A stretch of DNA of 64,000 nucleotides from Ga0077536 sp943370145 (GCA_943370145.1 CALRPY020000001.1:124001-188000); one strand, 5' to 3'; positions 16,954-25,536 are shown, counted from the stretch's first letter. The notes: a model not told the origin generated them from the sequence alone. Translations and numbers: made by a program.

Positions 16954-18363
16954 CTAGCCGCCATCGATGCCGTGCTGCTTCATGCGGTAGCGCATCGCCA
17001 TCCTGGTCACGCCGAGCTTGCGCGCAGCCTCGGACACATTGTTGCCGGTCTGGCGCAGGGCCTGTTCGATCAGGAGCTTCTCGGCCTCGTCCAGGGTCAG
17101 TCCGGCGAGCAGGTCGGCCGCAAGCTCCGCCGCGGCCGGCGCCGGACGCCCGGGCAGCATGAGGCTTTGCGCGTTCAGCCTCCCCTCCCCGGCCAGCAGC
17201 ATCGCGCGCTCGATCAGGTGACGCAGCTCGCGCACGTTTCCCGGCCAACCGTAACCGCGCAGGCTGGCGCGCGCGTCCGGCGTCAACTCGAAGCCCGCGA
17301 TGCCGTAGCGACGCGCGATCTGCCTGCCGCAGTGCTCGGCAATCAGGACCACGTCCTCACCGCGCTCGCGCAACGGCGGCAAGGTCAGGGGCAGCACGTT
17401 GAGCCGGTAGTAGAGGTCCGAGCGCAGCGTCCCTTCGGCGACCATCCGCTCGATGTCGCGATTGGTCGCTGCGACGAACCATGCCTGGGTCCGCCGTTCC
17501 TGGCTGCTGCCGACTCGACGCAGGCTCCGCCGCTCGAGCACCGCAAGCAGCTTGGCCTGCAACTCGAAGGGCAACTCACCGATTTCGTCGAGGAACACCA
17601 CCCCGTCCTCGGCGGCCTCTATGAGGCCCGTGCGCTCGCCAAGCGCGCTGGTGAACGCGCCCTTCACGTGACCGAACAATTCAGCTTCGATCAGTTCTTT
17701 CGGCAGCGCCGCACAGTCGACGTGCACGAACGGCCGGTTGGCGCGCGGCGAGCGCTGATGCAGGCAGCGCGCGGCGAGATCCTTGCCGGTGCCGGTTTCC
17801 CCGATGATCAGTACGGTGGGTGGATCAGCGGCGGCGGCGCCGGCGAAACTCGCGATGCGCTCGATCTGCGCCCGCAGGACCTGCGTGGCGCTGGACTCGC
17901 CGATGATGTCGACGGCTTCGATCGCGGTCGACTCGCGGGTGCGCGAATATTCGAGCTGCCGCGACACCCGCTGGTTGGCGAGCACCTTCTCGACGTTCAG
18001 CAGCAGCTCCTCGAGGTCGATCGGCTTCTTGAGGTAATCGGCCGCGGACAGCTTCATCGCGGTGACCGCGTCCTCGATTTCGCCATAGGCGCTCATCGCG
18101 ATGACCGTCGGTTGCGGTTCCGCGCGTTCGCGCAGGCGGTGCAGGAAATCGAGCCCCGAACCATCCGGGAGGCGCATGTCCAGCAGCAGCAGGTCCGCGC
18201 CATCCGCGCGGAGCGCCGCCTCCGCCTCGTCGAGGCGTCCGGCGATACGACAGGCATAGCCGGCCTTCTCCAGCCGGCGCGCGACGGCGCGTGCGAACAG
18301 TGCCTCATCCTCGACCACCAGCACCTGGGCCAGCGGCCTCGCTGCATCGTCAAGTGTCTTCAT
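16954..18363 (-). CDS. Sigma54-dependent response regulator, NtrC family, with variant GAFTSA loop
   Basis: 469 residues. The receiver (1-125) has D62 as phosphorylation site and K112-K113 in YLKKP. The AAA+ domain (150-385) has Walker A GETGTGKD at 188-195, Walker B VVFLDE at 255-260 and the R-finger region FRLNV-like DLYYRLNVLPL. The sigma54-contact loop reads GAFTSA at 235-240 where GAFTGA is nearly invariant. A FIS-type helix-turn-helix lies at 425-465 (NNVSEAARKLGVTRMAMRYRM). It overlaps the kinase gene by 14 bases, forming a coupled pair. The genes it controls are not evident, and no -24/-12 promoter was recognised nearby. Confidence 0.92.
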   Translation of the reverse strand: MKTLDDAARPLAQVLVVEDEALFARAVARRLEKAGYACRIAGRLDEAEAALRADGADLLLLDMRLPDGSGLDFLHRLRERAEPQPTVIAMSAYGEIEDAVTAMKLSAADYLKKPIDLEELLLNVEKVLANQRVSRQLEYSRTRESTAIEAVDIIGESSATQVLRAQIERIASFAGAAAADPPTVLIIGETGTGKDLAARCLHQRSPRANRPFVHVDCAALPKELIEAELFGHVKGAFTSALGERTGLIEAAEDGVVFLDEIGELPFELQAKLLAVLERRSLRRVGSSQERRTQAWFVAATNRDIERMVAEGTLRSDLYYRLNVLPLTLPPLRERGEDVVLIAEHCGRQIARRYGIAGFELTPDARASLRGYGWPGNVRELRHLIERAMLLAGEGRLNAQSLMLPGRPAPAAAELAADLLAGLTLDEAEKLLIEQALRQTGNNVSEAARKLGVTRMAMRYRMKQHGIDGG

Positions 18364-19828
18364 CGTGCTCCTGTGGACGCTGTCGCGGCGCGCTGATCGT
18401 CACCCGGGTCCCCGCATTGTCGATGACTTCGAATGCAAGCGGCCAACCGTGCGCCTTGCATACCTTGAAGGCAACCGGAATGCCGAGCCCAGTGCCGAGG
18501 CGCTTGGTCGTGGGCCCCGGCTCGAGCCCGCCCGGGTCGGGCATGAAAGGAATCCCGCCGCCGCGGTCCTCGATTTCGATCGCGGTCAGCGCCGGCCACG
18601 CGCGGATGCCGACCCGCAGCACAGCCCCGCGCGGCGAGGCCTCCACGGCATTGGAAAGCAGGGCATACAGGGCCTGCTCCATCAGGTCGGCATCGACGCG
18701 CACGCTCGTGGCCTCATCCCACGGCTCGCGAACCAGGCGCAATTCCTTTTCCGCCAGGCGCGAGGCCAGCAGATCGAACACGGCGTCGAGCAGCACCCCG
18801 GCGCGCACGTCCGCGAGGCGCGGCTTCAAGGGGTGCAGGTAGGAGACCAGGGCGCTGACCCAGCGCCCGAGCCGATCGACCGTGGAGACGATGCCCTGCG
18901 CGGTGTCGCGCGCCTCATCGAGCGTGTCGGCGTGCTCCAGCAACTGTGCGCTGGCGCGTATGGCCGCAAGTGGATTGCGGACGTTGTGCGCGACCACCGG
19001 CACCAGCGCCCCGAGTGCGGCCTGCCGCTCGCTTTCGATCAGCGCATCGCGGCTCGCCAGCAGGTCAGCCGCGAGCTGGTTGACGCTGGACGCGAGCTGC
19101 GCGACCTCGGTCACGCCGCCCACCGCCAGGCGTCGACCGAGATCGCCGTCGCTCATCCGTCGCGTCCCGGCGATCACGGCGCGCATCGGCTGCACGAAGT
19201 CCCGGCTGAGGCTGCTGCGGGACAGGAACAGCAGCAACAGGGCGAACAGCAACGGCAATGGCAGCAGGTAGGGCGCGCGCCGGGTCCACTCGGCCACCCG
19301 CTCGCCCTGGTCCTCGAGCGCCCGATCGACCAGGCCGCGTACGCGTTTGAAGGCATCCTCGAAATCGGCAACCAGCGCCTGTTCGTAGCGGGGGTCCAGG
19401 ATCCGAAGGCGCGCCATGCGATTGAGCATGTACGGATCGTCGAACACCGTCTGCAGGTCGGCCTGCAGACGGCCGTAGGCTTCCTGCATGCTCTGGATCG
19501 CATAATCCTCGGCCCGGACCGTGGACTGCCTGCGCAGGGAATTGAAATGCCCCTGGATGCGCCGGTAGTACTCGGTATTGACTTCGACGGCTGCCGGATC
19601 GTCGCGCAGCCGGGCGAGGGCGACGTCCTTGATCTGCTGGAAGACGGTGGCGCGGATTTCCTCCGCAGTGTCTGCAAAAGCGTTGAGCCGCAGCGATTCC
19701 GCAGCGGTCTGCTGCCAGAAATAAGCCCACAGGCCGCCCATGGCGCCAGTGACCAGGACGAGCCCGAGAAAGGCAAGTTCGTACCCGAGCAGGAGGCTTC
19801 GCAGGGAATGGCCAGGCGGCTTGGTCAT
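18350..19828 (-). CDS. Membrane sensor histidine kinase (NtrB/HydH-like) with HAMP
   Basis: 492 residues. Transmembrane helices at about 12-37 and 186-203 flank a 150-residue, largely helical periplasmic domain. HAMP follows at about 205-258. The phosphoacceptor motif is VVAHNVRNPLAAIRASAQLL with H281. The catalytic domain has an N-box (ALLSNAVEASP), DRGGGIP and GTGLGIP. HNVRNPL in place of the commoner HEIRNPL is a mild variant. It is first in an operon with the sigma54-type regulator at 16954. The signal sensed is unknown; the helical periplasmic region is reminiscent of four-helix-bundle sensors. Confidence 0.9.
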   Translation of the reverse strand: MTKPPGHSLRSLLLGYELAFLGLVLVTGAMGGLWAYFWQQTAAESLRLNAFADTAEEIRATVFQQIKDVALARLRDDPAAVEVNTEYYRRIQGHFNSLRRQSTVRAEDYAIQSMQEAYGRLQADLQTVFDDPYMLNRMARLRILDPRYEQALVADFEDAFKRVRGLVDRALEDQGERVAEWTRRAPYLLPLPLLFALLLLFLSRSSLSRDFVQPMRAVIAGTRRMSDGDLGRRLAVGGVTEVAQLASSVNQLAADLLASRDALIESERQAALGALVPVVAHNVRNPLAAIRASAQLLEHADTLDEARDTAQGIVSTVDRLGRWVSALVSYLHPLKPRLADVRAGVLLDAVFDLLASRLAEKELRLVREPWDEATSVRVDADLMEQALYALLSNAVEASPRGAVLRVGIRAWPALTAIEIEDRGGGIPFMPDPGGLEPGPTTKRLGTGLGIPVAFKVCKAHGWPLAFEVIDNAGTRVTISAPRQRPQEHDEDT

Positions 19829-19887
19829 GCGACGATTATAGGCTCGGCCGCCCCATCCGCCGGGTCAGGGCTCGAGGCCCACGCCGT

Positions 19888-19916
19888 GGGCGCGGCGCTG
19901 CGTCGGCGCCGCGCCC
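19888..19916. repeat. Perfect GC inverted repeat after the cytochrome b561 gene
   Basis: A 10-bp arm (19888-19897) pairs perfectly with 19907-19916 around a 9-nt loop, just past the cytochrome b561 stop at 19919. There is no T-run on either strand, so it may be a weak or Rho-assisted terminator. Confidence 0.5.
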
Positions 19917-19918
19917 GA

Positions 19919-20467
19919 TCACCACGGCAGCATGCGCCGGAGCAAACGGTCGCCCGGGGTCACCAGATGGCTCAACGCGCCCAGCACGTGCAGCGCGATG
20001 ACGATCAGCAGGCCCACCGACCCGGCGACGTGCAGTTCGGTGAAGAATTCGTTCAGCTGCGGTCGGTGCTCGCTCCAGTCCGGCAGCGGAATCCCGAAGT
20101 AGCTCGACGGATACGGACTGAAGGCCGACGACAGGTAGCCCATCAGCGGCTGCATGAAGAGCAGGACGTAGAACAGCCGGTGCACCGCACCCGCGAGTGC
20201 CTGCTGCCAGCGGGCGATCGTCGCCGGCAGGGCGGGCGGCGTCACGCACAACCTCCAGGCCAGCCGGCACGCGGTGAGCAGGAAGACCGTCATGCCCAGC
20301 GACTTGTGCAGCGCGAAAGCCTCGCCGCGGGCCGGGCCCTTCGGCAGATCCACCATGTACCAACCAATCGCATACAGCGCGATCACCAGGGCCACGGTGG
20401 ACCAGTGCAACAACATGGCGACCCGCGAGTATTTCGCGTCGGCGGCGCCGGGGGGAGCGGTATTCAT
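19919..20467 (-). CDS. Cytochrome b561-family diheme membrane protein
   Basis: 182 residues with four predicted transmembrane helices. His residues at H21 (MLLHWSTV), H54 (ALHKSLG), H96, H146 (ELHVAGS) and H160 include the four axial ligands expected for two b hemes. The HWxxxxLV and LHxxG patterns are typical of the bacterial CybB-like family, which moves electrons from the quinol pool, for example to superoxide or a periplasmic partner. It is a single gene, divergent from the L,D-transpeptidase gene, with no cytochrome c or YceI partner next to it. Electron donor and acceptor are therefore unknown. Confidence 0.9.
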   Translation of the reverse strand: MNTAPPGAADAKYSRVAMLLHWSTVALVIALYAIGWYMVDLPKGPARGEAFALHKSLGMTVFLLTACRLAWRLCVTPPALPATIARWQQALAGAVHRLFYVLLFMQPLMGYLSSAFSPYPSSYFGIPLPDWSEHRPQLNEFFTELHVAGSVGLLIVIALHVLGALSHLVTPGDRLLRRMLPW

Positions 20468-20581
20468 GATGGGATTTTACACTGCGGCCCGCTGTCCGCG
20501 GGCCCTCGCGCCCGGCGATCGATGGGGTATACTCGCTGCGGGTCGAACTTCTCGAAACCGCATCAAGACGGTCGCTGCTGG

Positions 20582-21172
20582 ATGAGAAAGTGCAAATCGG
20601 GGATCAGCCTCGCACTCGGTGCCCTGTTCACTGGCTGGGCGGTCGCGGCGTCCGCCATCGGCGAGGACTTCGGTCTCGAGCCTCCCTACGCCCTGGAAAT
20701 CGACAAGTCCGAGCGGGTGCTGCTCGTCAAGAATGGCGAAAAAGTGGCCCGCCGCTTCCAGATCGCGACCGGGCGCGGGGGGCTCGGCGACAAGCGCATT
20801 CGCGGCGACAACAAGACGCCGCTCGGCGTCTACCGCATCACCGACTTCAACGACGCAAGCGCATTCCACTTCTTCATGCGCCTCAACTATCCGAACGTGA
20901 AGGACGCGTTCTTCGGTCTCAAGAACCGGCTGATCACCCGCGGCGACTTCGACCGCATCGTCGATTCGGTCCGCACCGATCAGCGCCCACCCCAAAATAC
21001 CGTGCTCGGCGGCGCGATAGGCATCCACGGCCTCGGGGAGGAGAATGCCGACAAGCTCAAGGTCCAGCGCAACCTCGACTGGACACAGGGCTGCATCGCG
21101 CTGACCAACCGCGACGTCAACGAGTTGCGCAATTACGTGACCGTCGGCACCAAAGTGGTCATCCGCGAATGA
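20582..21172 (+). CDS. L,D-transpeptidase (YkuD) family protein
   Basis: 196 residues from ATG 20582; the frame is open for 2.2 kb upstream, but that part is antisense to the kinase. A signal peptide covers residues 1-26. The YkuD domain begins YALEIDKSERVLLVKNG; the catalytic motif is H149 in IGIHGLG and C171 in DWTQGCIALTN (the S/T-x-G-C form with Thr). The family cross-links peptidoglycan or attaches lipoproteins in the periplasm. No LysM domain is present, so it may be the IgaD/ErfK-like single-domain type. A TATACT -10-like element lies at 20527-20532. It overlaps the next gene by ATGA. Confidence 0.9.
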   Translation: MRKCKSGISLALGALFTGWAVAASAIGEDFGLEPPYALEIDKSERVLLVKNGEKVARRFQIATGRGGLGDKRIRGDNKTPLGVYRITDFNDASAFHFFMRLNYPNVKDAFFGLKNRLITRGDFDRIVDSVRTDQRPPQNTVLGGAIGIHGLGEENADKLKVQRNLDWTQGCIALTNRDVNELRNYVTVGTKVVIRE

Positions 21173-21645
21173 TGCGGGCGCTGCTGCTCGCCGCGCTCAT
21201 CGTGTGCGTCGCGACGGCAGCAGCCGATGGTGCGGCCGACAGCCCGGCCCGCCCGTCCACCGCGCTCATCGTGCGTGGCGCGACGGACAAGTCCTTCGAC
21301 GATGTCATTCTCGAACTCGACTTCGCGATCACCGAGCGGAACTTCCGGATCACCGGCCGCAACACCATCGGCAAGGGCTTGCGCGAGCGTGGCTATGCCG
21401 ATTTTCCCGATGTCGAGGTCATTCACTTCTGCAACCTCGAATACGCGCGCGAAGTCCTGCTGATCGACCCGGGCTATGTCGCGCAGATGCCCTGCAGGAT
21501 CACCGTCCACCGCGAGCGCGGGCAGACGGTCGTGAGCCTGATCCTGCTGCCGCAGGACCATCCCGACCCGCGCGTGAACGATTTCGCGGTGCGCATGAAT
21601 GGTCTCCTGCGCGAAATCATGGCTTTCGTGCTCGAGGAGGAGTGA
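21169..21645 (+). CDS. DUF302 domain protein, exported
   Basis: 158 residues starting in the ATGA overlap with the transpeptidase, so the two are translationally coupled. A signal peptide covers about residues 1-19. The rest matches the DUF302 pattern: FDDVILELDFAITERNFRI, then a GxxL/G segment and VEVIHFCNLEYAREVLLIDP, ending with a VxVxR and a short helix. DUF302 is a small alpha/beta fold found in periplasmic and cytoplasmic proteins, with no firm biochemical function. The link to cell-wall cross-linking is only by operon. Confidence 0.82.
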   Translation: MMRALLLAALIVCVATAAADGAADSPARPSTALIVRGATDKSFDDVILELDFAITERNFRITGRNTIGKGLRERGYADFPDVEVIHFCNLEYAREVLLIDPGYVAQMPCRITVHRERGQTVVSLILLPQDHPDPRVNDFAVRMNGLLREIMAFVLEEE

Positions 21646-21687
21646 CGTGTATACTCGGCGGGCTGCTGGCATCGAGGGCATCGTACG

Positions 21688-22437
21688 ATGAAACAACGCT
21701 GGAACTTCCTGCTCGCCGAGCCCCATGTGCTGCTGCTGCTCTGGCTCACCGGCACCAGCCTCGTCATCTTCGGTGCGGCGGTCACCACCGACCAGGGCCT
21801 GGTGCAGCTGATGGTCGACGCCGACCAGAGCAGGATCTGCATCGTCCTCATCCTGATGTATGCGGTCGGTCTCGGGCACACCTTCAGGCGCACGCTGTAC
21901 CTGTCCCGGGAAATCAACCATGCGGTGACGGTCGCCGGGCGGCTGGAGCAGGGCGTCGTATCGCCCTCCGCCCTGCGCACCCGGGACAGCGCGCTGGCGG
22001 CCGGCCTGCCCGCCGGATTCGTCGTCGACTACCTGGCCGACGTCCATGCGGCACGCAACCCGCCTGAAGGCGGGGAAGCGGCTTCCGATCTCCTCGACGC
22101 CTACGCCTCCCGCCTGCGCGGGGCGCATGAATTCGGCTGGTTCTATATCGACCTCATGCTGAAAGTCGGCTTTCTGGGCACCCTCGTCGGCTTCATCCTG
22201 ATGCTGGGGTCGGTCGCGGAGACCGGGACGCTCGACGCGTCCACCATGCAGAAGGTGCTGCAGCAGATGAGCGTCGGCATGAGCACCGCGCTGTACACGA
22301 CGATGGCGAGCCTGGTCGCCGGCATCCTGCTGTCGGTGCCCTACTACCTGCTGGATCGCGGCCTGGAAGCGCTCTTGCAAGTGACGGTGCACGTCAAGGA
22401 AGTGCTCGTGCCACCCACCGCGCCGACGGCGGCGTGA
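21688..22437 (+). CDS. MotA/TolQ/ExbB-type proton channel family protein
   Basis: 249 residues with four predicted helices at about 12-32, 50-66, 155-174 and 197-219. The signature is clear: GFLGTLVGFILMLGSV in the third helix and MSVGMSTALYTTMASLVAGILLSVP in the fourth, as in ExbB, TolQ and MotA. The loop between helices 2 and 3 is cytoplasmic and about 85 residues. Such proteins form a pentameric channel around a dimer of a single-span partner and turn proton flow into motion. Here the partner is most likely the protein at 22454. No TonB, TolA, flagellar or ZorC/D-type gene is adjacent, so the machine it powers is unknown. Confidence 0.88.
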   Translation: MKQRWNFLLAEPHVLLLLWLTGTSLVIFGAAVTTDQGLVQLMVDADQSRICIVLILMYAVGLGHTFRRTLYLSREINHAVTVAGRLEQGVVSPSALRTRDSALAAGLPAGFVVDYLADVHAARNPPEGGEAASDLLDAYASRLRGAHEFGWFYIDLMLKVGFLGTLVGFILMLGSVAETGTLDASTMQKVLQQMSVGMSTALYTTMASLVAGILLSVPYYLLDRGLEALLQVTVHVKEVLVPPTAPTAA

Positions 22438-22453
22438 CGAGGCCGGCGCCGGG

Positions 22454-23077
22454 ATGTCAGCATTCGCCAGCTCGTCCAGCCGCAACCGGCAGCCGTTCGA
22501 TCCGATCACCGCAGTCCTTTTCAAGATCATCCAGGCCATCACCTACCTGTTCGTGCTCGCGGTGCTGTTCATGAACCCGATCGCCAAGCAGGGCAAGATC
22601 GACCCGAAGGCCGAATACATCATCACGGTCGCCTGGCCCGATCGGAATCCGAACGACATCGACACCTATGTGGAAGACCCGCAGGGAAACCTGACCTACT
22701 TCAAGAACGCCGCCGCCGGCCTCATCCACCTCGACCGCGACGACCGCGGCAACCTGAACGACACGCTCGACCTCAACGGCAAGACGGTCGAAAACCCGCT
22801 GAACCAGGAGGTCACGACCATCCGCGGCGTGATCCCGGGAGAATACGTCGTGAACGTCCACTACTACGCGACGGAAAACAACGAACCGGTGCCGGTCACG
22901 ATACGCGTGGACAAGGTGAACCCGGTCCTGGAAGTGATCTACTACGATACGATCACGCTCAAGAAGAAAGACGAGGAACGCACGGCCGTGCGTTTCTCGA
23001 TCATCAGCGACGGCCGCGTGGCGAACATCAACCACGTGCCCAAGAACCTCGTTGCCAAGGCCTTCAAGCGGGAATAG
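22454..23077 (+). CDS. Single-span membrane protein with periplasmic beta domain, putative ExbD/MotB-like partner
   Basis: 207 residues, 16 bases after the ExbB-like gene. After a short cytoplasmic N-terminus comes one transmembrane helix at about 18-41; D16 in QPFDPITAV sits at its cytoplasmic edge, much as the essential Asp of ExbD does in its PFIDV segment. The remaining 165 residues are predicted periplasmic and beta-rich. The segment NDIDTYVEDPQGNLTYF, then LDRDDRGNLNDTLDL, resembles the D-x-D-x-x-V-x-D-P-x-G pattern of DUF2135-like beta sandwiches. There is no OmpA-type peptidoglycan domain. The pairing with 21688 is inference from synteny and topology. Confidence 0.75.
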   Translation: MSAFASSSSRNRQPFDPITAVLFKIIQAITYLFVLAVLFMNPIAKQGKIDPKAEYIITVAWPDRNPNDIDTYVEDPQGNLTYFKNAAAGLIHLDRDDRGNLNDTLDLNGKTVENPLNQEVTTIRGVIPGEYVVNVHYYATENNEPVPVTIRVDKVNPVLEVIYYDTITLKKKDEERTAVRFSIISDGRVANINHVPKNLVAKAFKRE

Positions 23078-23083
23078 GACAGC

Positions 23084-23611
23084 ATGCTGAGCTTCGGACA
23101 TTCCGCGATCGTCGCGGCCTATGTGGTGGTTGCGCTGGGGCTGATGCTGCTCTGCCTCTTCTCGCGCTGGTCCTGGCAGACCAAGGTGGGCATGGTGGGC
23201 CTCGTGACCGCCGCCTATCTCGCAGTGTACTTCTCGGTGCCGGCCCTGCTTGGCTGGCCCACCGATCGTGCGGTGCCCAAGCGCTTCGGCCTGCTCGCAG
23301 TCTACATTCAGGAACCCGACAAGCAGACCGGCGAGGCCGGCGACGTGTTCTTCTGGGCCACCGATCTCGATCCGGACGCCGACCAGCGACCCCGCGCCTA
23401 CCGGCTTCCGTTCACGCCCGAACTGAAGGCCGTGATGCAGGAAGGCCAGGGCAAGCTGCGCCAGAACATCCCGCAAATCGGCGAAGCAGAGCCGGATGAC
23501 GAAGTGCACGGCGTGCCCAGCGATCGGCAGCAGTTGGGACAGAAGAGCGTCAAGATCAAACTGCGCGACATGCCACCGGCCGGCCCGCCGAGCAAGGAAG
23601 CGGGCGGCTGA
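23084..23611 (+). CDS. Two-span membrane protein of unknown function, paralogue A
   Basis: 175 residues, 6 bases after its upstream neighbour. Two helices at about 8-26 and 33-53 form a hairpin, followed by a soluble domain of about 120 residues with an acidic, Gln-rich tail. Shared blocks with the next gene are LLGWPT, RF.L.A..I.EPDK, PRA..LP.TPEL and KLR.N.PQ.GE, so the two arose by tandem duplication. I do not recognise the family. Both are encoded with an ExbB-like channel, which suggests accessory subunits of one membrane complex. Confidence 0.75.
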   Translation: MLSFGHSAIVAAYVVVALGLMLLCLFSRWSWQTKVGMVGLVTAAYLAVYFSVPALLGWPTDRAVPKRFGLLAVYIQEPDKQTGEAGDVFFWATDLDPDADQRPRAYRLPFTPELKAVMQEGQGKLRQNIPQIGEAEPDDEVHGVPSDRQQLGQKSVKIKLRDMPPAGPPSKEAGG

Positions 23612-23641
23612 TCCGATGAATCACTACCAGACGGCACCCCT

Positions 23642-24142
23642 ATGACTTCCTGGGCTTTACCGACATTCCTGGCCGCCTTCGGCCTGCTGGTGGCGCTGGT
23701 CCTCAACGTGCTCCTTTTCACGCGCTTCGCGTGGTGGGTGAAGCTGGGGGCAATCGCCGCCGTCGCGCTGCTCGGTTGGGCAACCTGGCGCGCAACGCCC
23801 GAACTCCTGGGCTGGCCTACCCATACCGACATCCCACCCCGCTTCAACCTGAACGCGATACACATCGTCGAACCGGACAAGAGTGGCGCGAACAAGGGCG
23901 CCATCTATCTCTGGGTGACTCGCTTCGCGACCACGAGCAGCGGCGTCGTGCCCCGCGCCTTCGTGCTGCCCTACTCCCCCGAACTGCAGTTGAAGGTCGT
24001 CGCCGCCGGCACCAAACTCCGCAAGAACCTGCCCCAGCTTGGTGAAGTCGTGATGACCGCGCGTCCCGGGGACAGTCACGGCCGCCAGCAGATTGACCTC
24101 GAGTTCTACGACATGCCCGACCCGCTGTTCCCCGAGCGCTAG
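23642..24142 (+). CDS. Two-span membrane protein of unknown function, paralogue B
   Basis: 166 residues, about 30 bases after paralogue A. It has the same layout: a hydrophobic hairpin at about 8-50, then LLGWPTHTDIPPRFNLNAIHIVEPDK split over the domain start, PRAFVLPYSPEL and KLRKNLPQLGEV. The C-terminal tail differs from A (LEFYDMPDPLFPER) and lacks the acidic insert. Its stop overlaps the tilS stop by 4 bases on the other strand, so the operon ends here. No homologous domain of known function was recognised. Confidence 0.75.
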   Translation: MTSWALPTFLAAFGLLVALVLNVLLFTRFAWWVKLGAIAAVALLGWATWRATPELLGWPTHTDIPPRFNLNAIHIVEPDKSGANKGAIYLWVTRFATTSSGVVPRAFVLPYSPELQLKVVAAGTKLRKNLPQLGEVVMTARPGDSHGRQQIDLEFYDMPDPLFPER

Positions 24143-25494
24143 ATTCCGTCTGCGCCGGGCTGCCGGCGCCATGCCAGGCGCAGCCCCGCCTCGCCAGGGC
24201 GGGCCGCGAAATCGTCTTCCACCACCAGATCGGCAACCGCAACCAGGCGCTCGTCGAGGAAAACGAGGGGCAGCAGGCCGCGTTCCCAGGTCGGCACGCC
24301 CAAGTCCTGCAGCAGATGCTTGACCGGCATGCCGTGCACGCGCTTTGTCGGCCGTATCCGCTCACCGCCCCGCCGTGCGCGCACGTTCAGCAGGCGGCCC
24401 GCCAGCGCGCTTGCCCGCAAGCCCTCCCCCACGACGGGCGTCGCGCTCAGAACGCCCCCGGGCAGTTCGAGCGCGGCCGCGGGTGACCACGCTCGACTGC
24501 CCGCAAGCGGCGCCGGAGGCGGAGCCGGCAACCAGTACAGCTTCCCTGCATGGCGCCTGATCTGGCCACCACGCCACGCAACGATGGGGTTTGCATCAGG
24601 CCTGGACGACACCACGTCATGCAGGACGTGCAACAGGGTATCCGCGTCAGGCGCCCCGCCACCCGCAAGCCGCAACCAGCGGCGCAGGATGAGCTGCTGG
24701 CGCCCAGGCGCAAGCCCGGCCAGGCAAGCGATATCGAGCGGGCCACGTCCTGCGGCCGGAGCACCCATCTCGCCGTCTGCATAATCGTCGAGCACGGCAG
24801 CCGCCGTACGCTGCAGTCCTGCCGCACGCGCGAGGCTGGCGGCGGCTGCCGGCCAGCGCCGCGCGAGCAGCGGCAGCACCTCGTGGCGAATGAAATTGCG
24901 GTCGTAGCGCACATCAGCGTTGGCGGGATCCTGCAGCCATGTCAGGTCCGACTGGGCCAGTCCCGCACGCAGCGAGTCGCAGGGAACACCGAGCAGGGGC
25001 CGCAGCAGAAGGCCCTGGCCCAGGGGGCGGCTGGGCGCGATCGCGGCCAGCCCGTGCGGCCCGCTGCCCCGCACGGCCATCAACAGCAGGGTTTCCGCAA
25101 GGTCGTCGCGGTGATGCGCGGTCAGCAGCATGTCTCCCCTGCACAGCTCGCGGGCGAACGCCGCATAGCGGGTATCGCGTGCCCAGGCCTCGATGCTGGC
25201 GCCGGGCGGCGCTGGTCCGCCCGCGCGGGCCTCGAGGAGGGGGATGCCAAGACGGGCGCAGACCTTCCGGCAGTGCGCTGCCCATTCCGCGCTGGCGGGG
25301 TGCAGGCCATGATCGAAGTGAAAGGCGGCGACGGATCGGCGCAACCAGGTCTGCGTGGCGCCCGCCAGGGCCGCGAGCAAGGCAGTGGAATCCGCACCGC
25401 CACTGAAGGCCACGATGACGCGCCCCGCGTCCGCCGCCGACAGCGCTTCGTGCAGGGCGGCATCGACCTCGTCAGGCGGGGAAGCGCGCGTCAT
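24139..25494 (-). CDS. tilS: tRNA(Ile)-lysidine synthase TilS
   Basis: 451 residues. The PP-loop ATP-binding motif is SGGADS near residue 30 (VIVAFSGGADSTALL). The FDHGLHPAS segment and LTAHHRDDLAETLLL are typical of TilS. A C-terminal substrate domain includes ERIRPTKRVHGMPVKHLLQDLGVPTWERG, here spread over the end of the chain. The enzyme converts C34 of tRNA-Ile2 to lysidine, so AUA is read as Ile; it is essential in most bacteria. It is the last gene of the long minus-strand supercluster, 42 bases after accA. Confidence 0.97.
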   Translation of the reverse strand: MTRASPPDEVDAALHEALSAADAGRVIVAFSGGADSTALLAALAGATQTWLRRSVAAFHFDHGLHPASAEWAAHCRKVCARLGIPLLEARAGGPAPPGASIEAWARDTRYAAFARELCRGDMLLTAHHRDDLAETLLLMAVRGSGPHGLAAIAPSRPLGQGLLLRPLLGVPCDSLRAGLAQSDLTWLQDPANADVRYDRNFIRHEVLPLLARRWPAAAASLARAAGLQRTAAAVLDDYADGEMGAPAAGRGPLDIACLAGLAPGRQQLILRRWLRLAGGGAPDADTLLHVLHDVVSSRPDANPIVAWRGGQIRRHAGKLYWLPAPPPAPLAGSRAWSPAAALELPGGVLSATPVVGEGLRASALAGRLLNVRARRGGERIRPTKRVHGMPVKHLLQDLGVPTWERGLLPLVFLDERLVAVADLVVEDDFAARPGEAGLRLAWRRQPGADGI

Positions 25495-25536
25495 CGGAGC
25501 GCGCGCGCCGTCCCGAAGCGAGGTGCGGCGGCAGGC

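Noticed and set aside
18365..20581. A 2.2-kb plus-strand frame in phase with and upstream of the L,D-transpeptidase
   Set aside because: It is antisense to a well-supported histidine kinase and to cytochrome b561, has no ribosome site or domain, and is the expected mirror of high third-position GC. The real gene begins at 20582 with a signal peptide.
20524..21660. Two GTATACTC elements (20526 and 21649) as paired regulatory sites
   Set aside because: Both look like -10 boxes, but neither has a good -35 and two copies of an 8-mer over 1.1 kb are not strong evidence for a shared operator.
21688..24142. Zorya-type phage defence (ZorA/ZorB)
   Set aside because: The MotA-like protein is present, but the partner lacks a peptidoglycan-binding OmpA domain and no ZorC, ZorD or ZorE nuclease/helicase gene is adjacent.
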